Shown here: piece by piece, positions 1-5,449 of the stretch
Numbering within the stretch: the stretch's first letter is position 1
Layout of the letters: each line of letters opens with the position of its first letter
Source of the DNA: an uncultured Verrucomicrobiales bacterium
GTDB lineage: Bacteria > Verrucomicrobiota > Verrucomicrobiia > Verrucomicrobiales > DEV007
DNA: 5,625 nucleotides
Direction of reading: 5' to 3'
Assembly: GCA_937893785.1 (NCBI GenBank)
Contig: CALCSP010000579.1
Span: 1 to 5,625, forward strand
The notes under the pieces: generated by a model
What the model saw: only the letters and a program-made list of their open reading frames with translations
What the model was told of the DNA's origin: nothing
The model's database searches: none
Position numbers and translations under genes: made by a program

Positions 1-2
1 AT

Positions 3-107
3 TTTGGAGAGATTGCGGTTAAGGGGCGTGCTTCTCAGGGAAGTATCATTACCCGTCACAAGGTTGACAAGGTGGTGCGGCGCAAGTCTCAGTTGGAACT
101 GCTCTGA
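3..107 (+). CDS. C-terminal end of a probable type IIA topoisomerase A subunit (ParC/GyrA-like), 5' truncated
   Basis: An open frame enters from the left edge and ends at TGA 105-107, giving 34 residues. The peptide begins FGEIAVKGRASQGSIITR and continues HKVDKVVRRKSQLELL. The order 'G.. VKGRA.QG.. TRHKV.KV' resembles one blade of the C-terminal beta-pinwheel of GyrA/ParC, the DNA-wrapping domain of DNA gyrase or topoisomerase IV. In that family short repeats of this kind alternate with basic stretches, and a basic tail (VVRRK) is usual. Only this tail is visible, so the catalytic tyrosine domain cannot be checked and ParC cannot be told from GyrA. It converges on the secreted peptidase gene with 15 bp between stop codons. 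The overlapping 74-codon frame at 4-228 is a shadow of this tail and of the opposite-strand gene. The assignment rests on a short pattern match and is moderately confident. Confidence 0.6.
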   Translation, partial: FGEIAVKGRASQGSIITRHKVDKVVRRKSQLELL

Positions 108-126
108 GCGCGTTATCTGTGTTCAG
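104..126 (+). terminator. possible weak terminator hairpin between converging genes
   Basis: CTGAGCGC (104-111) can pair with GTGTTCAG (119-126) around a 7-nt loop. That gives 8 base pairs in + strand RNA, two of them G-U. The stem contains both stop codons, TGA 105-107 on + and the opposite-strand stop at 123-125. Only three U residues follow, so it is a poor intrinsic terminator. In the - strand transcript the two wobbles become A-C mismatches, so any function would be for the + strand gene. Confidence 0.2.
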
Positions 127-2258
127 TTTACAGGATCCCATGCAAGCCTGAAGAAAACCCGTTGTCCGTCAGGTCCGGTTGCATCGTTAAAGCTTTCGCT
201 GGTCGTGGTCGGAGTGAAGATGTGGTGAGCTTCCCAGTTAATCAAGTCAGTGGATTTCTGCAGAGTAAATTGCTTCCCGGCAATGAGATCATGAAAAGAG
301 AATTGTTTCCCGTCCTCAGACATGGTAATGCCGGGCATCCTACCGGGTTCTGAACGCCATGCCAGGGCATAATCACTGGCAATATCAGTGGTCACTGTGA
401 GGGTGTAATTTCCGGCCGCTAGTCCCCTGAGGTAAAGGTGTTCCAGGTTGTCAGTATTTGAGTCGCTTGAGTCAAGGAGGATCGGAACCCCATTATCGAT
501 ACGATGAAGCGTCAGGGACATATCGGCTACCGATTCTTGATATGCCCCTCCATTGATCCACGGCGCGGCAATGATATTGCGGTTCCAGTTAAGCATGACG
601 GACATTTCACCGTTATCACGACTGAGATTAAGGTTGTAAACGGCAGTTCCATTTGCACTCAAGGCACCCTTGTCCCAACCATAGTGTCCCGCATTTTCCC
701 CGGGGCTGACTTTTCCTCCAACCAATATATGATAGCTGTTTTGCACGTTCATTTCTCCTGCGCCATAAATGCGGTCAATGGGTTGCGAGGTGGTGCGTAT
801 CCACCCCGAAAATTCCTGTTTAGTCGCCCCGGCCATGAGGATGGCCTTCATTACCTCAGGGCGGAATGCATTGCTCATGCCTCTGCTGTTGGCGACTCCC
901 AGCAGCAGGGTGGCTGCTGAGCTAACCTGCGCGGTTGAGTAGCTTGTGGCGCTGTCGTTGGCAACAATTTCTGGCTTGGTGCGTCCAATGCCATCGTATT
1001 CCACGGCTCCACTTCCAGTGCCGATGGCACTGATAGTGCCGCCCCGGCTGTGACCGCCACTGGTCAGGCCGACCGACAAAGCGTTGTAGCTTGATGCAAG
1101 CACGGGGGGGACGGTTGTATTCGCACTACTGTTGAGCCCGACGCAGGCAAGGAATCCATCACGATCCATGGCAAAATCTGCACGCCGGATGATTTCACGG
1201 TAGGTCCTGATATCATTGTCGATTTGCTCGATAGTGGCATCCACCGCGTGCCCACCAATGATCCAGGAGTGATTTTGCAGAATATTGACCTCGGTGCGCG
1301 GTTCAACAGCGCTCCCAGTAAGAAGTGAGTTAGTGCCGATCCAGTTACCTACAAAATAATTGTCAATGTTGGAGGTTTTCGGTGAAAGAGAATTGCTGCT
1401 GTAAAAGCGGTTCCCGACATTTCGTGCATGACTAGATGTCCCATAAGTCAGGTTGCTATTAATACTCTGGAGACGAAAGGTCTTGCCCAGAAAGATGTCT
1501 GCTCCACTGAAGTTAAGACCCGCAGTTGGGTTTGCCTGTGGGGATGCCTGCGGCAGAAAATTGGTTCCGGCGGCAGCCTCCACTTGTGTGACGGCAAGAG
1601 CATCTGACTGCAATTGAGCATCAATCGAGAAGTCCGAGCTGTTGCGGTTCTGGTTAATGGCATGGATGGCAAGAATATTCTCACCCTCTATGAGAAAATC
1701 GGATGGGTTTTCGAGGAGGACGTCCAGCCATGTGGCTTCGTGGTTTGCGGCCACGGCATTGAAGGGCTTAAACCCATCTGTTACAAAGAGGCGGGCTACC
1801 TCAGCGCCGTTGATCCAAACAATGGCGCCATCATCGACATAAACGCGTAATCTTAGTCGCGCGGGTAAATTTCCGGTCGAGACGTTAAAAGTACGGCGCA
1901 GGTAGAGTGTTGAGTATGCGTTACGCATATCGGAGAGGATAGTGTTGTCATCCCCGTCTCCATAGCCGATGGGCGTCTGGCCTGTAAACCAGCTGGCGTC
2001 CTCGATGAACCCGGGCTTGCGCCATTCATCCACCGGGCTCGAGGGTTCGCTTGTACCCCTTCGGTATCGCCATGATGAATCCGCGGCATTGATGTATTCT
2101 CTCAAAGCGTAGTCAGTCTGTGGAGGGCCACCAAGTTCTGCCACCAGATCGTTGTATCCTGAGGGGCCACCCCAGCTTTGAGCATGAACTGCCACAGGGA
2201 AAATGGCGGCGGCCAACACGAAAAGGAAGGCTGCCCGGGTTGAGGGGAGTGGGGGCAT
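123..2258 (-). CDS. secreted multidomain S8-like (subtilase-fold) serine peptidase, divergent
   Basis: The product has 711 residues. Residues 1-26 form a signal peptide (hydrophobic core about 9-24, likely cleavage after VHA), so it is exported. Residues about 60-217 resemble a galactose-binding-like beta sandwich (WRYRRG near 63, GYGDGD 98-103, YLRRTF 119-124, VDDGAIVWINGAEV 141-154), a module common in secreted proteins of Verrucomicrobiota and Planctomycetota. Residues about 222-510 look like a subtilase core. N376 (VGLN) fits the oxyanion Asn, and S439 in ATSYSTAQV fits the GTSMAxPHV nucleophile. H277 in SSHARNVG fits the catalytic His. No DTG motif is present; VTQVEA (223-228) sits where it would be expected, putting Glu227 at the Asp position. 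Residues about 535-635 look like a PPC-type beta domain, and about 645-706 are a C-terminal beta module (FTLQKSTDLINW). No anchor or PEP-CTERM tail is seen. The start is the first ATG before the signal peptide. Substrate is unknown, and a non-catalytic role is possible. Confidence 0.75.
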   Translation of the reverse strand: MPPLPSTRAAFLFVLAAAIFPVAVHAQSWGGPSGYNDLVAELGGPPQTDYALREYINAADSSWRYRRGTSEPSSPVDEWRKPGFIEDASWFTGQTPIGYGDGDDNTILSDMRNAYSTLYLRRTFNVSTGNLPARLRLRVYVDDGAIVWINGAEVARLFVTDGFKPFNAVAANHEATWLDVLLENPSDFLIEGENILAIHAINQNRNSSDFSIDAQLQSDALAVTQVEAAAGTNFLPQASPQANPTAGLNFSGADIFLGKTFRLQSINSNLTYGTSSHARNVGNRFYSSNSLSPKTSNIDNYFVGNWIGTNSLLTGSAVEPRTEVNILQNHSWIIGGHAVDATIEQIDNDIRTYREIIRRADFAMDRDGFLACVGLNSSANTTVPPVLASSYNALSVGLTSGGHSRGGTISAIGTGSGAVEYDGIGRTKPEIVANDSATSYSTAQVSSAATLLLGVANSRGMSNAFRPEVMKAILMAGATKQEFSGWIRTTSQPIDRIYGAGEMNVQNSYHILVGGKVSPGENAGHYGWDKGALSANGTAVYNLNLSRDNGEMSVMLNWNRNIIAAPWINGGAYQESVADMSLTLHRIDNGVPILLDSSDSNTDNLEHLYLRGLAAGNYTLTVTTDIASDYALAWRSEPGRMPGITMSEDGKQFSFHDLIAGKQFTLQKSTDLINWEAHHIFTPTTTSESFNDATGPDGQRVFFRLAWDPVN

Positions 2259-2266
2259 CGCACTCT

Positions 2267-2295
2267 AATTTATCACTTCATGTGCATGAGGTAAA
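2267..2295 (-). promoter_or_regulatory. predicted sigma70-type extended -10 promoter for the secreted peptidase gene
   Basis: Read on the - strand, a -35-like TTTACC (2295-2290, 4/6 matches) is followed by a 17-bp spacer and TAAATT (2272-2267, 4/6). TGA immediately precedes the -10, making an extended -10 element. The -10 ends only 8 nt before the ATG, so transcription would begin at or a few bases before the start codon. No Shine-Dalgarno sequence lies in that gap. It would give the peptidase gene its own promoter within the 68-bp gap after the transpeptidase-like gene. This is a motif match by eye. Confidence 0.35.
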
Positions 2296-2326
2296 GGCTC
2301 ATAAAGTCTTTGTGAGAGGTGAATTT

Positions 2327-3070
2327 TCAGGAGTCACTAAACAGATAGCCGGTTTGACTACTGGACACATTTGGGGGCCTCTTGTGCTTCTCGAAGTGGT
2401 CATATCCCTGCTTCAGGTTTATCCAGAAGGGGTGCCATTGTTTTCCTGATTCCTTTTTCAGTCGATCGGCATTCATTTGGAAGGGAAAGCAATGCACGCG
2501 GAAGAAGGGTTGTCCCCCTTTGAGCGCGGCATCTGCCAATAGGTAGATTTCTTCAATTTGTCTGTCTCCCATCGCATAACAACCTATAGAAACGCAGTTA
2601 CCGTGAACCATTAGAAAGGATCCCGTTCTGCCTTGACTGCGTTCATAGGTATTCGGGTAACCCAGATTGAAGGAGAGGTGGAATCGGCTGTTGGGGTTCA
2701 TCCTTGTGGGTGGCACAAAGTAAAATCCTTCCGGAGCCTGCTTATCTCCCTCCGATAGCTTCGGTCCCAGTGTACCTGAGAAAGTACATATAGGGTATGA
2801 CTTGAAGAGCTCGAACCGACCGCCTTCCATTTTTTCGATCCATAATTCCAGAATTTTTTCTTCTTTAAATATTCTGATGAAGATGGGAGATCCTGGTTGA
2901 AGATTTTTGGCATCTAGTTCCGTTTGCAGCCGTGGCATGACAGCCTGCCTGATTTTTTCAACGCGCAAGGAAACTGCTTCCTTAGAGCTTGCGCTGAGTC
3001 TGGGCCTTAAGAGCAACCAGCCCCCCGAGATCATTAGTAAAAGCAATAGAATGGTCAGGGGCTTGAACAT
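2327..3070 (-). CDS. YafK/DpaA-family L,D-transpeptidase-fold (YkuD domain) envelope enzyme
   Basis: The product has 247 residues. Residues 4-21 form a hydrophobic N-terminal segment followed by RPR, which suggests an inner-membrane anchor or uncleaved signal placing the enzyme in the periplasm. The YkuD-type domain covers about 60-200. The active-site motif HGxxxSxGC is complete: His156, Ser161 and Cys164 in VHGNCVSIGC. The flanks are typical of the E. coli YafK branch: LGPKLSEGDKQAPEGFY (101-117), MNPNSRFHLSFNLGYPN (124-140), GRTGS (147-151) and VHCFPFQM (192-199). E. coli YafK (DpaA/LdtF) is known to release Braun lipoprotein from peptidoglycan rather than form 3-3 crosslinks, so a peptidoglycan-protein amidase role is the best guess; the native substrate here is unknown. 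The last 45 residues are polar and unassigned. Upstream there is no clear ribosome binding site; a TATAAC (-10-like, - strand 3099-3094) lies 23 nt before the ATG. It is divergent from mtnP and co-directional with the secreted peptidase. Confidence 0.9.
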   Translation of the reverse strand: MFKPLTILLLLLMISGGWLLLRPRLSASSKEAVSLRVEKIRQAVMPRLQTELDAKNLQPGSPIFIRIFKEEKILELWIEKMEGGRFELFKSYPICTFSGTLGPKLSEGDKQAPEGFYFVPPTRMNPNSRFHLSFNLGYPNTYERSQGRTGSFLMVHGNCVSIGCYAMGDRQIEEIYLLADAALKGGQPFFRVHCFPFQMNADRLKKESGKQWHPFWINLKQGYDHFEKHKRPPNVSSSQTGYLFSDS

Positions 3071-3093
3071 GGTGGGAGAGTCTTAGAGTATTT

Positions 3094-3099
3094 GTTATA
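3094..3099 (-). promoter_or_regulatory. possible -10 element for the YafK-like gene
   Basis: On the - strand TATAAC matches the sigma70 -10 consensus at 5 of 6 positions inside an AT-rich tract and ends 23 nt before the ATG, predicting a short leader of roughly 16 nt. No convincing -35 is seen at 16-18 bp spacing; the nearest candidate, TTGCCG, is too close at 13 bp. The dyad at 3116-3143 lies over the expected -35 position. Confidence 0.25.
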
Positions 3100-3115
3100 T
3101 TAAGAAAACGTGCGG

Positions 3116-3143
3116 CAAGTATCGAATCTTTCTACAATACTTG
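3116..3143. promoter_or_regulatory. 7-bp perfect inverted repeat, operator-like, between divergent genes
   Basis: CAAGTAT (3116-3122) and its exact reverse complement ATACTTG (3137-3143) are separated by 14 bp. The arm centres are 21 bp apart, about two helical turns, which suits a dimeric DNA-binding protein. The dyad lies near the middle of the 121-bp region between the YafK-like gene and mtnP, where it could affect either. A 14-nt loop and no trailing U tract argue against a terminator. A chance 7-bp match is possible. Confidence 0.3.
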
Positions 3144-3154
3144 ATTAATTCATC

Positions 3155-3182
3155 TCGACCCTGCGCCGATCAAGGGTAAGAT
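3155..3182 (+). promoter_or_regulatory. predicted sigma70-like promoter for mtnP
   Basis: TCGACC (3155-3160, 4/6 matches to TTGACA) and TAAGAT (3177-3182, 4/6 matches to TATAAT) are separated by 16 bp. The -10 ends 9 nt before the mtnP ATG, so the transcript would have almost no 5' leader. A short dyad, ACCCT (3158-3162) and AGGGT (3173-3177), overlaps both boxes. This is a motif match by eye. Confidence 0.3.
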
Positions 3183-3191
3183 TCGGCCACT

Positions 3192-4073
3192 ATGTCAGGC
3201 ATTGATTCTGCAGAACCGGCCATTGGAGTCATTGGTGGCAGTGGCCTTTATCAAATCGAGGGACTTGAAGACATTGAAGAGCACAATGTCAAGACGCCCT
3301 ATGGCGACCCTGCTGATGCTATTATCGGTGGAAGGCTTTCGGGCAGGCGTGTGTTTTTCCTTCCTCGGCACGGGCGCGGACACCGGATTTTACCGCATGA
3401 ACTCAATCACCGTGCCCACATATGGGCTCTTCGTTCGCTTGGTGTCAGGTGGATCATTGCGGTGACTGCCGTTGGTAGCCTGCAGGAAAAATATGTCCCG
3501 CGTGACATTGTTTTGCCTGACCAGTTTTTTGATCGGACCAGTCGCCGTTGTGAGCATACCTTCTTTGGTGAGGGCATATGTGCGCATGTGGCATTTGGGG
3601 AACCGGTCAGCAGCGGGCTACGAGGGATCCTCTACCAGAGCGCTTCGGAGATTCACAAGGGTTGTGTGCATGATGGAGGAACCTATGTGAACATGGACGG
3701 GCCTGCGTTTTCCACTCGTGCCGAGTCACTGTTCAACCACAAGTTTGGGTTTGATGTTATTGGGATGACGAACCTTGCCGAGGCTAAACTGGCGCGTGAG
3801 GCTGAGGTGTCTCTGGCAACACTGGCGATGATTACTGATTACGATTGCTGGAAAACCGGGGAGGAAGCGGTAACTGCCGACGCGGTTATCTCACACCTCA
3901 ATGCCAACGCGGCAGCGGCAAAGGAAATCATAGCTGATGCCATACCGAGGATTCCGGTTGCTGCCGACTGGCCAGAACATTGTGCCCTTGATAGCGCACT
4001 GGTTACCGATGCCAAGTTATGGCCAGAGAAAACGAGGCGAAAACTTGAGCCGATTCTCAGTAGGTTTATTTGA
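3192..4073 (+). CDS. mtnP: S-methyl-5'-thioadenosine phosphorylase (MTAP)
   Basis: The product has 293 residues, close to the usual 270-295 for the family, and is cytoplasmic. It phosphorolyses 5'-methylthioadenosine, a by-product of polyamine synthesis, to adenine and 5-methylthioribose-1-phosphate, which feeds methionine salvage. Family motifs occur in order: the phosphate-binding IGGSG (14-18), RHGRGH (59-64), the LNHRAHIWALRSLGV stretch (71-85), TAVGS (92-96), NMDGPAFSTRAES (167-179), GMTNLAEAKLAREAE (191-205) and TDYDCW (215-220). Asp216 and Asp218 correspond to the adenine-recognising aspartates of MTAP; purine nucleoside phosphorylases for 6-oxopurines carry Asn there, so MTAP is preferred over PNP. 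The ATG is just upstream of the conserved first strand, and no good ribosome binding site precedes it. Its 3' end overlaps the opposing avtA gene by 8 bp. No other methionine-salvage genes (mtnA-D, mtnK) are in view. A methylthioinosine phosphorylase is a less likely alternative. Confidence 0.93.
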   Translation: MSGIDSAEPAIGVIGGSGLYQIEGLEDIEEHNVKTPYGDPADAIIGGRLSGRRVFFLPRHGRGHRILPHELNHRAHIWALRSLGVRWIIAVTAVGSLQEKYVPRDIVLPDQFFDRTSRRCEHTFFGEGICAHVAFGEPVSSGLRGILYQSASEIHKGCVHDGGTYVNMDGPAFSTRAESLFNHKFGFDVIGMTNLAEAKLAREAEVSLATLAMITDYDCWKTGEEAVTADAVISHLNANAAAAKEIIADAIPRIPVAADWPEHCALDSALVTDAKLWPEKTRRKLEPILSRFI

Positions 4074-5352
4074 TCTTATTGCGATAGGCCTTACGCACTT
4101 CCTCGGCGATGATTACGATGCCTTCGCGAACAATTTCCATGGGCTGTGAAAAGGTTACGCGTATGCATTCCTGACTGTGTTGCCATGGCTTATCGAGGCC
4201 GAAGAAAAAGTATTCCCCGGAAACGACCAATACGTCGCGTTGCTTGAGCCGGTAATAGAGCTCTTTGGAGGAGATTGGTAGCTCGGGAAACCAAAGCCAA
4301 AGGAAAAAAGCTCCCTCGGTGGCATGGACACGGTAGGGGGTTGAGTCGTTGAAGGCCTCGTCAAGAAATTGCCGGGCCTCCTCGGCCCGCTTTTTGTAAA
4401 AAGGACGGATAATGTCGTTGCTGATGTGGATGAGTTCACCGCTTTCCAGCAAAGGAAGAGCAAGTGTTTGCCCGATATTATTGTTGGCTAGACCGACAAC
4501 GGCAGTCATCGCTGATATGGCATTGGTGATGGCTTCAGAGGCGACGATAATCCCGGTTCGCGTTCCGGGAAGTCCGAGCTTTGAAAGGCTGAGGGTCAGG
4601 ATAATATGGTCATCCCAGATTGGTTGCGCATCGGTAAAGATCGCGCCGGGGAAGGGGTTGCCGTAGGCGTTGTCAATGATCAGCGGGATTCCGTTCTCTT
4701 TTGCCAAATCTGAGAGTCTGGCAATCTCCGTATCACTGAGCACGTTGCCGCTTGGATTGGTTGGGCGTGAGACACAGATGGCAGCAATCTCCTTGGTGAT
4801 TTCAAGATTGTCGAAATCAACACGGTATTTGAACGTGTTATTTTCGCCTTCTTCAATGATTGCAGGCAATGCGGTGAACAGGTCCTGGCTGACTCCCTGA
4901 TTGGCATACCCGATATATTCTGGTGTCAGGGGGAGGAGTATCTTCCTGTGGCTGCCGTCGGAGAATTTTCCTGCAAGCATGTTGAAGAGGAAGAAGAACG
5001 CGGTTTGTCCTCCACAGGTGACGGCAACATTTTCAGGGTGCACATTCCATCCCGTGTCGCGGTTTAGGCAAGTGGCCACCGCCTTCAGGAAACGCGGGTT
5101 GCCGGCCGGCGGGTCATAGTTAACCAGCATCCGGTCAAATTCCTGACTTTCTTCGAGCAATGCTCTGGCACGATCCCTCCATATTTGCTGCACTTGGGGA
5201 ATTGCTGCAGGGTTGCCTCCTCCCATCATGCGCATGTCGGGGTTGGTGGTTAGCGCCTTTCCCAGATCATCCATGAGCTCTAGAATTCCGCATTGTTCCC
5301 GCAGTTTTTCGCCGAAGCGGGAGAACTCAATTTCCGTTGAAGGTTTCGTCAT
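4066..5352 (-). CDS. avtA: valine-pyruvate aminotransferase (PLP-dependent, fold type I, AvtA type)
   Basis: The product has 428 residues, similar to E. coli AvtA (about 417), which it resembles from end to end. AvtA interconverts valine plus pyruvate with 2-oxoisovalerate plus alanine in the cytoplasm. Visible motifs are FGEKLREQCGILELMDDL (13-30), MGGGNPAAIPQ (43-53), NYDPPAGN (78-85), the cofactor-binding turn GGQTAFFFLFN (114-124), PLTPEYIGYA (141-150), RPTNPSGN (196-203), DNAYG (227-231), SLSKLGLPGTRTG (255-267) with Lys258 as the expected PLP Schiff-base lysine, EGAFFLWLWF (346-355), and IRVTF with Arg398 as the expected carboxylate-binding arginine. All key residues appear intact. The start ATG lies 16-18 residues before the conserved N-terminal block; no ribosome binding site is evident upstream. 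The gene converges with mtnP (8-bp overlap) and is divergent from infA. A physiological role in other transaminations, such as the last step of methionine salvage, cannot be excluded. Confidence 0.93.
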   Translation of the reverse strand: MTKPSTEIEFSRFGEKLREQCGILELMDDLGKALTTNPDMRMMGGGNPAAIPQVQQIWRDRARALLEESQEFDRMLVNYDPPAGNPRFLKAVATCLNRDTGWNVHPENVAVTCGGQTAFFFLFNMLAGKFSDGSHRKILLPLTPEYIGYANQGVSQDLFTALPAIIEEGENNTFKYRVDFDNLEITKEIAAICVSRPTNPSGNVLSDTEIARLSDLAKENGIPLIIDNAYGNPFPGAIFTDAQPIWDDHIILTLSLSKLGLPGTRTGIIVASEAITNAISAMTAVVGLANNNIGQTLALPLLESGELIHISNDIIRPFYKKRAEEARQFLDEAFNDSTPYRVHATEGAFFLWLWFPELPISSKELYYRLKQRDVLVVSGEYFFFGLDKPWQHSQECIRVTFSQPMEIVREGIVIIAEEVRKAYRNKIK

Positions 5353-5383
5353 GGCTTTTGAGTGTCATGAAAATGTGGGAATT

Positions 5384-5389
5384 TGTCAA
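5384..5389 (-). promoter_or_regulatory. possible -35 element for avtA
   Basis: On the - strand a perfect TTGACA lies 31 nt before the avtA ATG. At 17-bp spacing the -10 position reads GACACT, only a 3/6 match, so the promoter is incomplete by consensus. On the + strand the same bases include TTGTCA (5383-5388), but there the AT-rich TATAGG (5411-5416) is 22 bp away, too far for a standard promoter driving infA. Confidence 0.25.
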
Positions 5390-5449
5390 TGATGTGCTAA
5401 GTTTTAAGGATATAGGCTATTTTTTGAGGCCTGAAGAGTAACTTGATAT

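Noticed and set aside
504..920. 138-codon open frame on + inside the secreted peptidase gene
   Set aside because: It lies wholly antisense to a gene with signal peptide and recognisable domains; its translation has no coherent family motif.
2278..2289. TCATG-TG-CATGA near-palindrome upstream of the secreted peptidase gene
   Set aside because: The arms are only 5 bp; it falls within the spacer of the predicted promoter and is too short to call an operator with confidence.
2293..2311. AAAGGC / GTCTTT potential hairpin after the YafK-like gene
   Set aside because: The stem is a weak 6 bp. In the relevant - strand RNA one pair becomes an A-C mismatch and no U tract follows, so it is not a convincing terminator.
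4155..4463. 102-codon - strand frame within avtA
   Set aside because: It is an alternate-frame shadow of a well-conserved aminotransferase with all key residues in the main frame.
5383..5416. TTGTCA and TATAGG as an infA promoter
   Set aside because: The spacing of 22 bp is outside the normal 16-19 bp range, and no better-spaced pair was found.
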